This document shows, one piece after another, positions 9,295-18,521 of a DNA stretch of 64,000 nt. The stretch lies in assembly GCF_000970855.1 (NCBI RefSeq), contig NZ_KQ034046.1, forward strand, positions 48,851-112,850, in the 5' to 3' direction. Origin of the DNA: Lactobacillus helsingborgensis. Its GTDB lineage: Bacteria > Bacillota > Bacilli > Lactobacillales > Lactobacillaceae. Under the pieces are notes generated by a model, which did no database searches, was not told where the DNA came from, and worked only from the letters and a program-made list of their open reading frames with translations. Each line of letters starts with the position of its first letter. Within the stretch, counting starts at the first letter, position 1. Made by a program: the position numbers and the translations under genes.

Positions 9295-10893
9295 ATGCAA
9301 TCTTCGTTAAAATTTGCACCTAAATGGAAACTTAGTGCCTACACACTTTTAGCAATAATCAGTGCATTTGGCAATGTGGTAATTGCGTATGTTACTAAGA
9401 TCATGCTAAATGCAGCGCAGTACCGTCAGGGTAATAGTACTAATTTAATTAAAATTGCCGGTATTGGTGCTGCAACCATCTTAATCATTATGCTGTCCAA
9501 CTTTGTATACCGCTATATCAAATGCGCTATTATTCAAGATGTTAATGTTTATCTTAAAGAGAAAACGATGAGCTATCTGATTGAACAGCGTAGTGACTCA
9601 CAAAAGGATGGTTTAAGTCTGATGACCAACGATCTAAAACAAATTGAGACGTCTAAGACTACAAATGAACTAATGATTATTGCAGAATTAGCTTCTTTTC
9701 TACTGTCAGTTGTGGTTGGTCTAATCAATTCTTGGATTTTAACTTTAATTTTTATGGTAACTACTTTGATTCCTGGACTAGTGCAAAGAGCATTTACCAA
9801 AACAATTCAAGCTAAAGCAAAAGTTTGGGAAACGAACAACGTCGCATACACCCAAAGTGTGAATGACGGATTAAACGGGGCGCAAACTGTCGGCTTATAC
9901 GATGCCCAAAGTTCGACTATTGTTAAAGTCGTTAATAGTGCCAAGAGAATGGAAGAAGCATTAAAGAACTTAAACTTCACACAAGCCGCTGCGGGAGAAG
10001 TTATTATGGCTTTTGCGGATATTTTTAGCTTTATATTACCATTTCTAGTAGGTGCCATTTTAATGCTGAAAGGTCAAATTGGTGTTGGTACTTTAATTAT
10101 GATAGTGCAATTATCCAATGAATTTATTAACCCGATAGTTAATATTTTTGAACAATTGAACGCAATCAAGTCTACTAAGCCGATGTGGGATAAGGTAGAG
10201 CAAGCCTTATCTTTTTCAACCAGTAAAGTTAAAAGCACCAAAGTTGGTCAGTTTACTGGTTTGAAAGTAGAGGATGCCTCTTATAGTCAGGGTGGTAAAG
10301 CAATTTTTACTCACCTTAATTTGACAGTTGCTCCGAACGAAAAAATCTTACTTATGGCACCTAGTGGTTGGGGCAAAACCACGCTGTTAAATTTAATGTT
10401 AGGAAAAATAAAGCCTAATGCGGGTCATGTCTTTATTGATGATGAAGACGTCACCGGTAATTGGGCCGCAGCCCACGATAATTTCAGTTACGTTAACCAA
10501 AAGCCGTTTATTTTTGATGATACAATCAAATTTAATATTCTATTAGGTCGAAAGGTTTCCCCAGAAAGTTTGGCTGAAGCAGTTGAATCGGCGGGACTAA
10601 CTGAACTCGTGGATGAAAAAGGCTGGGATTATCAGGTTGGTGAAAAGGGGGCAAATTTATCTGGAGGACAAATCCAAAGAATTGAAATTGCACGTGCTTT
10701 TTTGTCTGAACGTCCTGTATTGCTCGCTGATGAAGCTACTAGCGCGCTTGACCCAGAACTGTCACTTGCAATTCATAAAACGTTATTAAAAAAGCCTAAT
10801 TTAGCGGTAATTGAAGTGGCTCATAAAATTTCTGCTACTGAAAAGTCGTTGTTTGATCGAATAATTAATTTGAATGAAAAAAATGGAGAATAA
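9295..10893 (+). CDS. ABC exporter half-transporter (membrane domain fused to ATPase)
   Basis: 532-aa fusion of an exporter-type transmembrane domain (about 1-300, six helices) with a C-terminal ATPase domain. The Walker A is APSGWGKTT (about 361-369), the signature LSGGQIQR, the Walker B LLADEATSALD, and the H-loop is EVAHK. It should act as a dimer at the membrane exporting lipids, drugs or peptides; no peptidase C39 domain is present. AAAGGAG precedes the ATG. It is divergent from the Rgg-like regulator and translationally coupled to a DUF2087 protein. It could be a regulated peptide or drug exporter; the sequence does not tell which. Confidence 0.87.
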   Translation: MQSSLKFAPKWKLSAYTLLAIISAFGNVVIAYVTKIMLNAAQYRQGNSTNLIKIAGIGAATILIIMLSNFVYRYIKCAIIQDVNVYLKEKTMSYLIEQRSDSQKDGLSLMTNDLKQIETSKTTNELMIIAELASFLLSVVVGLINSWILTLIFMVTTLIPGLVQRAFTKTIQAKAKVWETNNVAYTQSVNDGLNGAQTVGLYDAQSSTIVKVVNSAKRMEEALKNLNFTQAAAGEVIMAFADIFSFILPFLVGAILMLKGQIGVGTLIMIVQLSNEFINPIVNIFEQLNAIKSTKPMWDKVEQALSFSTSKVKSTKVGQFTGLKVEDASYSQGGKAIFTHLNLTVAPNEKILLMAPSGWGKTTLLNLMLGKIKPNAGHVFIDDEDVTGNWAAAHDNFSYVNQKPFIFDDTIKFNILLGRKVSPESLAEAVESAGLTELVDEKGWDYQVGEKGANLSGGQIQRIEIARAFLSERPVLLADEATSALDPELSLAIHKTLLKKPNLAVIEVAHKISATEKSLFDRIINLNEKNGE

Positions 10894-11161
10894 AGAATTA
10901 TTAATGCGTTATATTGACGCTGATGGTGTTGTTAAAGTATGGCCTGGTAAAGCCAAAAATCGGTTGTTAATTTTAAAGTATTTGGCAACTAAATTTGAAC
11001 CAACAAAAAAATATTCTGAGCAGGAAGTGAACCTGACTTTAATGCACTTTGTGTCAGACTATGTTACTAGAAGACGAGACCTAATTGAGAATCATTTTTT
11101 GAACAGAACGGATGACGGCAGAATTTACTGGCTGAATGAAGCAAATAGAGTAAAGGATTAG
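10874..11161 (+). CDS. DUF2087-domain protein
   Basis: Small protein (95 aa from ATG 10874; 92 aa if the ATG at 10883 is used) matching the DUF2087 pattern: a wP-x-K start, then ILKYLATKFEPTKKYSEQEVN, then a D-x-x-x-x-RR-x-LI stretch and a final R-x-x-D-G-R-I-Y-W. DUF2087 is often a C-terminal module of small regulators; here it stands alone. Its start lies inside the end of the exporter gene, so it is translationally coupled and probably functions with that transporter. Biochemical function unknown. Confidence 0.75.
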   Translation: MKKMENKELLMRYIDADGVVKVWPGKAKNRLLILKYLATKFEPTKKYSEQEVNLTLMHFVSDYVTRRRDLIENHFLNRTDDGRIYWLNEANRVKD

Positions 11162-11247
11162 GATATAATTGATACTGAAAAGCTGGTATATAAAAAGGAT
11201 ATTAAGACCATAGTTGATGACTATCAAACTAAATAATAAACAGTTTA

Positions 11248-11284
11248 AAAGGACAAATGGCTGCATGTCGTTTGTCCTTTTTTG
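11248..11284 (+). terminator. Rho-independent terminator of exporter/DUF2087 operon
   Basis: Perfect 10-bp stem AAAGGACAAA / TTTGTCCTTT (11248-11257 with 11271-11280) followed by TTT. Confidence 0.85.
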
Positions 11285-11496
11285 GTGAAAAGCTAAAAGC
11301 TGATGTAGCAGCCTCTTATGAAGATAGACAACAAGATGGCAAGGCTTAAAATTTATATTTAATTTGATATTATGATACATTCCTAAAAAATAATAATTAA
11401 ATTTATTGGTTGAAAAATGATTGAGACCGCAACTTTAAAAATTGTTATTTTACTTTTTAAACATATTTTACCTTTTAATTGGGAGTGTCAATAATT

Positions 11497-11640
11497 ATGT
11501 GTAAATGGAATTCTCTTCCGCTGTCTTCACTTAATCAAAGTAAGACTCGATTGTATCAAGAATCAATTATTCAATTGAAGCAATGGATTGATAACAAAGT
11601 TTTTGCTAATATTCCTACTCTTTTAATCGGTAATTTTTAG
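11497..11640 (+). CDS. candidate small protein, 47 aa, unknown
   Basis: An ATG preceded at a spacing of 11 by GGGAG (11481-11485) opens a 47-codon frame. The product is Lys/Gln/Leu-rich, starts MCKWNSLPLS and ends IPTLLIGNF. There is no signal peptide, double-glycine leader or known motif. A short inverted repeat follows the stop at 11657-11675. It lies in a gene-poor stretch between two ABC transporter units near an Rgg-like regulator, so a peptide signal or bacteriocin-like role is imaginable but unsupported; it may also be a decayed gene end. Confidence 0.35.
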   Translation: MCKWNSLPLSSLNQSKTRLYQESIIQLKQWIDNKVFANIPTLLIGNF

Positions 11641-11656
11641 TTGTCTGATTGTAAAT

Positions 11657-11675
11657 AAGGCTAAAATTTAGCCTT
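11657..11675. repeat. short perfect inverted repeat
   Basis: AAGGCTAAA-A-TTTAGCCTT, a 9-bp perfect arm with a one-base centre, 16 bases after the small ORF. No T-run follows, so it is not a normal terminator; it may be a weak stop or an operator. Confidence 0.45.
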
Positions 11676-11713
11676 GTGGATCTAGAGCATGTTTAAGCAA
11701 CTTATGCTAAAAT

Positions 11714-11814
11714 ATAAATGTATAAATAGTTTAGCGATTCCACTGGAATCACAGAAAAAATTTTATCCCAATTGATATGACCCCCAAATTTAAAACAAAT
11801 TTGGGGGTATTTTT
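11714..11814 (+). ncRNA. possible small RNA ending in a strong terminator
   Basis: About 100 bases with no good ORF lie between an extended-minus-10-like TGCTAAAAT (11705-11713) and an intrinsic terminator at 11781-11814. Inside is a small hairpin (GATTCC-ACT-GGAATC, near 11735-11750). An isolated strong terminator with no gene before it is the main argument. The -35 element is poor. Expression is unproven. Confidence 0.3.
11781..11814 (+). terminator. strong orphan terminator
   Basis: Perfect 11-bp stem CCCCCAAATTT / AAATTTGGGGG with loop AAAAC and a TATTTTT tail. Confidence 0.88.
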
Positions 11815-11975
11815 GTGACTAAATTATCTAAGCAAGATACTGTCAGCTTTAGTATGATTATCAAATTTGTCCTGGTGAATTAAATTGGCATTATCAGGTT
11901 GGACTACCTAATATTATTATGCGGCCTTTTTAGCAAGTTTTTTAGAACCTTAAATAATAAAAATATGAGATTTAA

Positions 11976-12004
11976 TTGACAATTATGGTAAAATAACATA
12001 TAAT
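11976..12004 (+). promoter_or_regulatory. consensus sigma-A promoter
   Basis: TTGACA (11976-11981), 17-bp spacer, TATAAT (11999-12004): a perfect vegetative promoter. Transcription would start near 12011, leaving an untranslated leader of about 170 bases before the ABC permease gene at 12183. From 11815 to the promoter I see no gene. Confidence 0.8.
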
Positions 12005-12182
12005 TTTCATAATTTATCGTACAGTGAAGGCTAATAGTAAACTGACTATTGCTGCTAGATTGAGAATCTATTTCAAATGAAAATTATCTGAGTTTTGATT
12101 CTTAGCTAAATTGGGGTTAAATCTTTTAGGCGATAAGTTTAAACTGTTTCAAAAATGTTAGGTAATATTCACGGAGATTTCT

Positions 12183-12944
12183 ATGAAAAAAAAGTTTTAT
12201 GCGCTCTACAAGATTTTTCTTATTAATGCTTTTAGCAACAAAATTGCATTAATGTTTAACATTGTCTTTCCAGTTATATATTTTGCTATATCTAATGCTC
12301 CGGTCTTGATTAATAATTATACTGTCAGTAAGGATAAACTAATTAGCGCAAGTGCTTACTATTTTGCCTATATTGCCTTAACAACTACTCTAAATTCAGT
12401 GATTCTGGCAATGGTTGAGTATCGTGATTATGGTTATTATAAAGTTATTTACATGGTGACCAATTCAAAGTATCTAGTACTGATTAGTCAATTTTTATCG
12501 CAATGGACGTTTTTAATAATAGAATTATTCCTTTTTAACTTAATCACCACACTAATGTTTAAGTCCCTTGCTTATCTGGGCTATTTACTATTGACCACAA
12601 TAATAGCTGCGATTGTATTTGTTTTACCTTTAACTATGGGCTTATATTTTTTACTTACAGTGAAATTAAGGTTGCAAACTTACAATATTGTGATTACGTT
12701 AATTATTTTGCTCTCTTTCATGGTGTCAGCTTTTGAAGCAAAAAACGAAATATTAAATTTATTATTGCTATGTACGCCTGTTAAATACCTAATGACTGGG
12801 TATGAAGTAATAATGCAAATGATGTTTTCTAGAGTAAATTGGGCAAATCTTATTAATTTATTGCTCGTTATTTTAATTTATGTCCTATTTGGAATGATTT
12901 TTATTGCAAAACAAAATATTTCTACAATTTTTGAAAAAAAATAG
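12183..12944 (+). CDS. ABC-2-type permease
   Basis: 253-aa membrane protein with about six helices (roughly 20-40, 58-80, 103-125, 132-160, 170-188, 225-245), the plan of small ABC-2 export permeases. No extracellular domain or enzyme motif. It starts with ATGAAAAAAAAG after ACGGAG. The ATPase gene begins 15 bases downstream, so the pair is a two-gene exporter transcribed from the consensus promoter at 11976-12004 through a long leader. Substrate unknown; such minimal pairs are common in bacteriocin immunity and antibiotic export. Confidence 0.75.
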   Translation: MKKKFYALYKIFLINAFSNKIALMFNIVFPVIYFAISNAPVLINNYTVSKDKLISASAYYFAYIALTTTLNSVILAMVEYRDYGYYKVIYMVTNSKYLVLISQFLSQWTFLIIELFLFNLITTLMFKSLAYLGYLLLTTIIAAIVFVLPLTMGLYFLLTVKLRLQTYNIVITLIILLSFMVSAFEAKNEILNLLLLCTPVKYLMTGYEVIMQMMFSRVNWANLINLLLVILIYVLFGMIFIAKQNISTIFEKK

Positions 12945-12959
12945 TTGGAAGGTGACAAT

Positions 12960-13652
12960 ATGGAAATTAAGCATTTGAACTTCTCTTATAAAAAGAAAGA
13001 AATCTTTGCCGATTTTAACGCAAAATTTATTGGCGATCAGTTAAATGTGATCATTGGTAGTAATGGTGCTGGTAAAACGACTTTACTTAACCTAATTTAT
13101 GGCTTTATTGACCGTCCTGCTTCAGCTATGATAGATTTTCCTTCTATGTCTAATATTATTTATAAATTTCAAAACATGTCTTTCTTTGATGAACTGACAG
13201 TAAAACAAGTAATAAATTTTTTTAAATCGATGAATGATCATACTGTTGCAGTCACTAATGCACAAGTTAGTTTTTATAATGAGATCATAAAGGAATTAAT
13301 AAATACTAAACTAAGGTCTTTATCCGGTGGAGAATATCAATCTGTCATGGTTTATTGTACTAGTATAATGGAGCGGGAATTATATTTGTTCGATGAACCT
13401 CTTAGTGGAATTGATAGTTATATTGAAAATTTGATTTTAGACTTAGTTGAATCTTTAGTTGTTGAGAAAAAGAAAAAAGTAATTATGACTTTGCACCAGT
13501 TGGCTAAATTAAACTCTTTGCAGGCGCACATTGTATTCGTTGGCAACAAAAAGTGTGTTTTTCAAGGTAATCTTAGCCAAATGCTGCAGGCGGCAGATAC
13601 AGATGATATTGATATTGCATTTAAGAGAATGCGTCAGGCAGTATCTTGTTAA
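12960..13652 (+). CDS. ABC transporter ATP-binding protein
   Basis: 230-aa ATPase for the preceding permease. Walker A GSNGAGKTT (about 34-42), signature SLSGGEYQS, Walker B LYLFDEPLSGID, and a final H-loop in MTLHQLA. It is on the short side for the family and has a divergent helical region between Walker A and signature. I chose the ATG at 12960, preceded by GGAAGGTGA, over the TTG at 12945. A long-stem terminator lies downstream at 13766-13810. Confidence 0.83.
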   Translation: MEIKHLNFSYKKKEIFADFNAKFIGDQLNVIIGSNGAGKTTLLNLIYGFIDRPASAMIDFPSMSNIIYKFQNMSFFDELTVKQVINFFKSMNDHTVAVTNAQVSFYNEIIKELINTKLRSLSGGEYQSVMVYCTSIMERELYLFDEPLSGIDSYIENLILDLVESLVVEKKKKVIMTLHQLAKLNSLQAHIVFVGNKKCVFQGNLSQMLQAADTDDIDIAFKRMRQAVSC

Positions 13653-13765
13653 ATCAAGAGTAACTATACTTTTAATTTATAAGAGATATAAAATTGATTG
13701 AGCTAAACAAACTATTTTGGTTAGGTTTGCTTGGCGTATCAAGCAGAAGCGTATTACTTATATAT

Positions 13766-13810
13766 AAAATGAGGTGACTTAAATAGTATTTTTAAGTCAC
13801 CTCATTTTTA
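13766..13810. terminator. long-stem bidirectional terminator
   Basis: 18-bp perfect stem (13766-13783 with 13791-13808, core AAAATGAGGTGACTTAAA) with a 7-base loop. It separates the ABC pair (plus strand) from treA (minus strand). Confidence 0.85.
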
Positions 13811-13923
13811 TTCAAATTAATAATAGTGCTACATGAGCAATTCATCTTAAATTCTGATGGTAATTTTTCGACTGCAGTATTTTCTAAGTTAGATTTTCAT
13901 AGCAAAAGAAGTCATTCTTTTAG

Positions 13924-15576
13924 CTATATTAACAAAGCCAGCGATTCATAAGGCTGTAAAGCCAAAGTCTTTGGTACTGCGCTTAAATTTCTGTCATAGT
14001 TGCTAATTAAAGTTTGCGTTTTTTGTCCTTGATAAGAACCGGGTAAATCGTAGGTTACTTTTTGCCCATAAAAATTATTTATTACTAGTAAGGTTTGTCC
14101 CTGATAAAGTCTGCAATAAGCAAAAATTTGCGGATGATCCAAATCAATGGGTTCATAGCTCCCCTTAGCGATAATGGGATAATGTTTTCTCAAGTAAATC
14201 AACTTTTGATAATAGGGGAAAATTTCACCATGATCAAGTTCAGCCGCCACGTTAATTTGTTCTTGATCTCTGGGCTTCAGCCAGGGAGTACCAGTAGTGA
14301 AGCCGGCATTAACACTATCATCCCAGTGCATTGGCGTTCTGCTGTTATCACGAGACTTCGCTTGAATAATTGTCAGAGCTTTGGCGTCACTTAAGCCTTG
14401 TTTTTTAAGGTCATCATAGGCATTAAGTGTTTCTACATCCACATAATCGGTTATCTTCTGGTAGTTAGGATTAATCATGCCGATTTCTTCGCCTTGATAA
14501 ATATACGGAGTACCGCGTAAAAGGTGCAGCGCAGTAGCCAGCATTTCAGCCGATTTTTCCCGAAAATGTACGGGATCACCAAAACGGCTCAGAGCCCAGG
14601 GCTGGTCATGATTATTCCAGAACAAGGCGTTCCAGCCGCCGCCTTGACTCATTCCTACTTGCCAGTCATTTAGGGCCTTCTTTAAAGCAGAAAAATCAAA
14701 GGGAATCTTGGTCCATTTTTGTCCATCTTGATAATCAACTTTTAGATGATGAAAAGTGAAAACCATTGAAAGTTCGTGGCTGTCTTTTTTAGTATAAGCA
14801 ACAGAATTAGCAATGGTCGTTGATGACATTTCACCCACTGTAATGGTATCGGGTTCCTGACCAAAAGTCTTCTGATTTAATTCTTTTAGATATTGGTGGA
14901 CTATTGGTTGATCCGTATACATTAACTTGCTGGCAGTGTTTTTAGGTGCATCAGTAAGCTGTTCATCTTTGCCAATAACGTTAATCACGTCAAAGCGAAA
15001 GCCTTTAACCCCTTTATCACGCCAGAAATTAACTACTTTAAAAAGCTCTGTTCTAACTGCTGGATTATGCCAGTCAAGATCGGCTTGAGTCTTATCATAT
15101 AAATGAAGGTAGTATTTGCCGGTTTTACCAAACGGTGCCCAAGCGGAACCACCAAATTTAGATGTCCAGTTGTTAGGCAAACTGCCATCTGCTTTAGGCT
15201 TTCTAATGTAGAAAAATTTTTGATAATATTCGTCCCCGGCTAAAGCTTTTTTAAACCAAATATGATCAGTGGAGCAGTGATTTAACACCATATCAAGCAT
15301 CACACCAATATGGTTTTGCACAAGCTTAGCAACTAATTCTTCAAAATCAGCCATTGTGCCAAATAACGGATCAATACCATAATAATTGGCAATATCATAA
15401 CCATTATCATTTTGGGGAGATACAAAAAAAGGATTGAACCAAATCATATCAATATTTAGTTTCTTTAAATAAGGAATTTTTTGGATGATCCCCCTTAAGT
15501 CCCCGATACCGTCACCATTACTGTCATAAAACGATTTGGGATAAATTTGATAAATAACTTTATCTGCCAAACTCAT
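13924..15576 (-). CDS. treA: trehalose-6-phosphate hydrolase (GH13)
   Basis: Cytoplasmic GH13 enzyme (550 aa) that splits trehalose 6-phosphate into glucose and glucose 6-phosphate. It begins with VIYQIYPKSFYDSNGDGIGDL, typical of the oligo-1,6-glucosidase/TreA subfamily. The catalytic nucleophile is Asp196 in GFRFDVINV, the acid/base Glu249 in TVGEMSS, and the transition-state Asp is in NNHDQPW. The neighbouring TreR-type regulator (4-base overlap) and divergent PTS EIIABC identify the substrate as the PTS product of trehalose rather than an alpha-glucoside. Confidence 0.93.
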   Translation of the reverse strand: MSLADKVIYQIYPKSFYDSNGDGIGDLRGIIQKIPYLKKLNIDMIWFNPFFVSPQNDNGYDIANYYGIDPLFGTMADFEELVAKLVQNHIGVMLDMVLNHCSTDHIWFKKALAGDEYYQKFFYIRKPKADGSLPNNWTSKFGGSAWAPFGKTGKYYLHLYDKTQADLDWHNPAVRTELFKVVNFWRDKGVKGFRFDVINVIGKDEQLTDAPKNTASKLMYTDQPIVHQYLKELNQKTFGQEPDTITVGEMSSTTIANSVAYTKKDSHELSMVFTFHHLKVDYQDGQKWTKIPFDFSALKKALNDWQVGMSQGGGWNALFWNNHDQPWALSRFGDPVHFREKSAEMLATALHLLRGTPYIYQGEEIGMINPNYQKITDYVDVETLNAYDDLKKQGLSDAKALTIIQAKSRDNSRTPMHWDDSVNAGFTTGTPWLKPRDQEQINVAAELDHGEIFPYYQKLIYLRKHYPIIAKGSYEPIDLDHPQIFAYCRLYQGQTLLVINNFYGQKVTYDLPGSYQGQKTQTLISNYDRNLSAVPKTLALQPYESLALLI

Positions 15577-16304
15577 AGAATAAGACCCCCATTTTTGTTT
15601 TTCCTGTGTGCAAAGTCTACAAACTTAAATTTATCAGGCCGATGTTGCGAAATAGTGTACTGAAAAAAAGATGTGTCTTTTAAGTAAGTTAAACTGCGTA
15701 CTACTACGACTAAATTGGTATTGGTAAGCTGCAACTGTTTGATTACACTTGCACTAGCTGGCTCTACCGTAATAGTTTTAGTGGCATAATCAATTTCAAG
15801 CCCTAAATCATGCTCAAAATAGTGGTATAACGAGCTTTGTGCCTGCTGCGGCGAAATTTGGGGCACGTATTTTTTTAAAATATAATCTTCGTCAACTACT
15901 ATTGGTTCATGATTGATCAAGCGCAAACGTTTTACATAAGTCGCAGCAGTTTCTGTTAAGGATAAATGTTTACTGATGGTAAACGGCACACGTGCATCTG
16001 TTAACTCAATAATTTTAGTTGCCGCGTGCATTTGTTTTTGCTTGTTGAGTTCGTCAAAAGATTCAATATTAGAAACTGGGAAGGCAATACGAGCGGCATT
16101 AATAACCACTGAACCTTTACCCTGTATTTTTTGAATTAAACCGGCATCTGCCAGTTCAGTCAAAGCTTTCCTAATTGTTTCACGTGAAACATTATATAAC
16201 TGTGATAATGTCGGTTCGCTTGGTAAAAAATCACCGGCTGCATATTGCTCGTGTTTAATTTTATTCGCTAAATCAGCTGCAATTTGGATATACTTAACTG
16301 CCAT
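15573..16304 (-). CDS. treR: GntR/HutC-family trehalose operon repressor
   Basis: 243-aa regulator with an N-terminal winged helix-turn-helix (LSQLYNVSRETIRKALTEL, about 32-50) and a C-terminal UTRA ligand domain (about 80-235). In the family TreR binds trehalose 6-phosphate and releases its operator. It overlaps treA by four bases on the minus strand and faces the PTS gene; a TTGTCTATACAA operator, very like the Bacillus TTGTATATACAA site, sits in the PTS promoter. AAAGGTGG precedes the ATG. Confidence 0.92.
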   Translation of the reverse strand: MAVKYIQIAADLANKIKHEQYAAGDFLPSEPTLSQLYNVSRETIRKALTELADAGLIQKIQGKGSVVINAARIAFPVSNIESFDELNKQKQMHAATKIIELTDARVPFTISKHLSLTETAATYVKRLRLINHEPIVVDEDYILKKYVPQISPQQAQSSLYHYFEHDLGLEIDYATKTITVEPASASVIKQLQLTNTNLVVVVRSLTYLKDTSFFQYTISQHRPDKFKFVDFAHRKNKNGGLIL

Positions 16305-16419
16305 TATTAAAGATCCACCTTTTTTTATTTAATCATACCACCTTGCTTAAAATTATAACCTGTCTAGTATAGTTAATAAATATAAAAAATACTATTACAA
16401 CAGTATAATAATCAAAATG

Positions 16420-16467
16420 TTGACACTTGTCTATACAAGAACTATAATTTTTAGGAAAGCGTTATCA
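16420..16467 (+). promoter_or_regulatory. treB promoter with TreR operator in the spacer and a cre site
   Basis: TTGACA (16420-16425) and TATAAT (16443-16448) are both perfect and 17 bp apart. The spacer begins with the near-palindrome CTTGTCTATACAAG (16426-16439), matching the known TreR site. A cre-like GGAAAGCGTTATCA (16454-16467; 13 of 14 to TGWNANCGNTNWCA) covers the predicted start point, so CcpA repression and TreR repression should act together. Confidence 0.85.
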
Positions 16468-16511
16468 ATATATGACGACCCATTATGCAGTAATTTCATG
16501 GAGGTTTAATT

Positions 16512-18491
16512 ATGAGTAATACGATTAAAATACTGGCACCTGTTGCCGGTCAGGTCATTAATCTTGAAGATGTTAATGATCCGGTTTTTTCTCAGAAAAA
16601 ATTGGGGGAAGGCTTTGCTGTTAAACCTAGCGCAGGAGAAATAGTTTCGCCTGTAACCGGTAAGGTGGTAATGGTTGCCAAAACAAAGCACGCACTTGGT
16701 TTGCAAACTGCAGATGGTGTGGAAGTGATGATTCACTTAGGTATAGATACCGTTGAACTTGACGGCAAACCGTTTGATTTGCAAGTGGCAGCCGGCTCTG
16801 AAGTAAAAGCAGGGCAGCAATTAGGGACAATGGATCTGCAGGCAATTAAAGATGCCCAAAAAGATGATACCGTCATTCTGGCGATTACTAATACCGCTGA
16901 TATTTTAGCTGGTATCGATCTTGCTCTGGGCACTAAGTCTGCCGGTGAATCGGCAGCCACTATTACATTGAAACAGACTAAGTCAGCACCAGTTGCCACT
17001 AACAAAAAAGAAAATAAATACCAAACTACAGCTCGCGAAATTGTTAAGGCAGTTGGTGGCGCTGATAATGTTAAAAGTGTTATGCACTGCTTTACTCGTC
17101 TGCGCTTTACCTTAAATGATAATAGTATTCCGCAGGATGACGAGGTTAACAACATTAAAGGAGTAATAGATGTTACCCGTGCAAATAACCAATATCAGAT
17201 AGTAATTGGTCAAACGGTAGAAGACGTTTACGATGAATTAATCAAACTACTTGGACCAAAATACGCTGGGCAGGGTGAGACTACAGCTGCTGCTCCTGCT
17301 CCAGAGACTAATCAATCTATTGGTGGCAAGATTAAAAATGGTTTCTTCCAGTTAATAGGTGTAATTACCGGCTCTATGATGCCTGTAATTGGCTTGCTGG
17401 CCGCTAGCGGTATGTTAAAAGGTATTCTTAACATTTTAACTAACTTTTGCCACATGTCTACGGCTTCGCCAACTTACACAATTATCAATGCGATGGGGGA
17501 TGCATCGTTTTACTTTCTGCCTTTAATTGTTGGTTTTACAGCTGCTCAAAGATTAGGTTCTAATCCAGTAGTTGTTTCTATTATTGGCGGTTTTCTGATT
17601 TACCCTGATTTAGTAAAAATTTATGCCAGCGGCAAATTCAGTTACTACTTAGCTGGCGTTGGTATTAATGCTAACTTCTTCGGTATTCCAATTCATATTC
17701 CACAATATACTTATTCAATTTTCCCAATGATTTTTGCGGCTTGGATGGCTGCTAAAATTGAACCGTGGATTAAAAAATGGATGCCAGTTACATTAAGGCA
17801 AATTTTTACTCCACTAGTAGAAATCTTTTTGGTAGGGATGACAGTCTTAATTATTGTAGGGCCCGTAATTTCGTTTATTTCTACGGGAATTGCCAAAGTA
17901 TTGCAATGGCTCTTAACTGTCAACACTGCACTTTCCGGCTTAATCATCGGTGGTCTTTACCAGATACTCGTTATCTTCGGACTGCACTGGGCAGTAGTGC
18001 CAATTATTGCCAATGATATTGCTGCAACGGGACATAGTATTTTAAACGGTATTGTTTCAGTAACTATGATTGCACAAGGTGCTGGTGCCCTGGCCGTTTG
18101 GTTTAAGACTAAGCATAATCCCGACTTAAAGGGATTATCTTTAAGTGCTGCTATTTCCGCTGCTGTTGGTATCACTGAGCCGGCAATGTACGGTGTTAAC
18201 TTAAAGTATGGTCGTGTATTCATGACTTCAAGTCTTGGTGCTGCCATTGGTGGTCTGGTAAACGGTCTGCTTAAAGTTGATATGTATGGCTTTACTGGCA
18301 GTTTAATCGGATTTCCATCCTTTGTGCCTAAAGCTGGGCAAGGCAATCCTAATAACCTGCTGAACTTCTGGATTGCCTCCATTGTGACAATTGTTGCTGC
18401 ATTTGCTTTGACCTACTTCTTTGGTTATAAAGAGCAGGACGCTAATAGTCCTAAGGATGCTCCTAAGAAAAAGAATTTAGCTGATTTATAA
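16512..18491 (+). CDS. treB: trehalose-specific PTS enzyme EIIABC
   Basis: 659-aa permease with the domain order A-B-C. EIIA-Glc-like domain 1-150 with the active-site pair His60 (KTKHALGL) and phospho-His75 (MIHLGIDT); EIIB domain about 168-255 with the phospho-Cys193 in MHCFTRLRF; EIIC membrane domain from about 275 to 645 including the GITEPAMYGVN motif. It imports and phosphorylates trehalose. The A-B-C order is as annotated in some lactobacilli and makes a separate EIIA unnecessary. It is divergent from treR-treA, has a GGAGG ribosome-binding site and its own terminator. Confidence 0.92.
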   Translation: MSNTIKILAPVAGQVINLEDVNDPVFSQKKLGEGFAVKPSAGEIVSPVTGKVVMVAKTKHALGLQTADGVEVMIHLGIDTVELDGKPFDLQVAAGSEVKAGQQLGTMDLQAIKDAQKDDTVILAITNTADILAGIDLALGTKSAGESAATITLKQTKSAPVATNKKENKYQTTAREIVKAVGGADNVKSVMHCFTRLRFTLNDNSIPQDDEVNNIKGVIDVTRANNQYQIVIGQTVEDVYDELIKLLGPKYAGQGETTAAAPAPETNQSIGGKIKNGFFQLIGVITGSMMPVIGLLAASGMLKGILNILTNFCHMSTASPTYTIINAMGDASFYFLPLIVGFTAAQRLGSNPVVVSIIGGFLIYPDLVKIYASGKFSYYLAGVGINANFFGIPIHIPQYTYSIFPMIFAAWMAAKIEPWIKKWMPVTLRQIFTPLVEIFLVGMTVLIIVGPVISFISTGIAKVLQWLLTVNTALSGLIIGGLYQILVIFGLHWAVVPIIANDIAATGHSILNGIVSVTMIAQGAGALAVWFKTKHNPDLKGLSLSAAISAAVGITEPAMYGVNLKYGRVFMTSSLGAAIGGLVNGLLKVDMYGFTGSLIGFPSFVPKAGQGNPNNLLNFWIASIVTIVAAFALTYFFGYKEQDANSPKDAPKKKNLADL

Positions 18492-18521
18492 TTGCTAACA
18501 GTTTTTTAAGTACAAAATATT

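Noticed and set aside
11081..11380. 99-codon minus-strand ORF
   Set aside because: It overlaps the DUF2087 gene and the terminator, has no ribosome-binding site and no recognisable domain.
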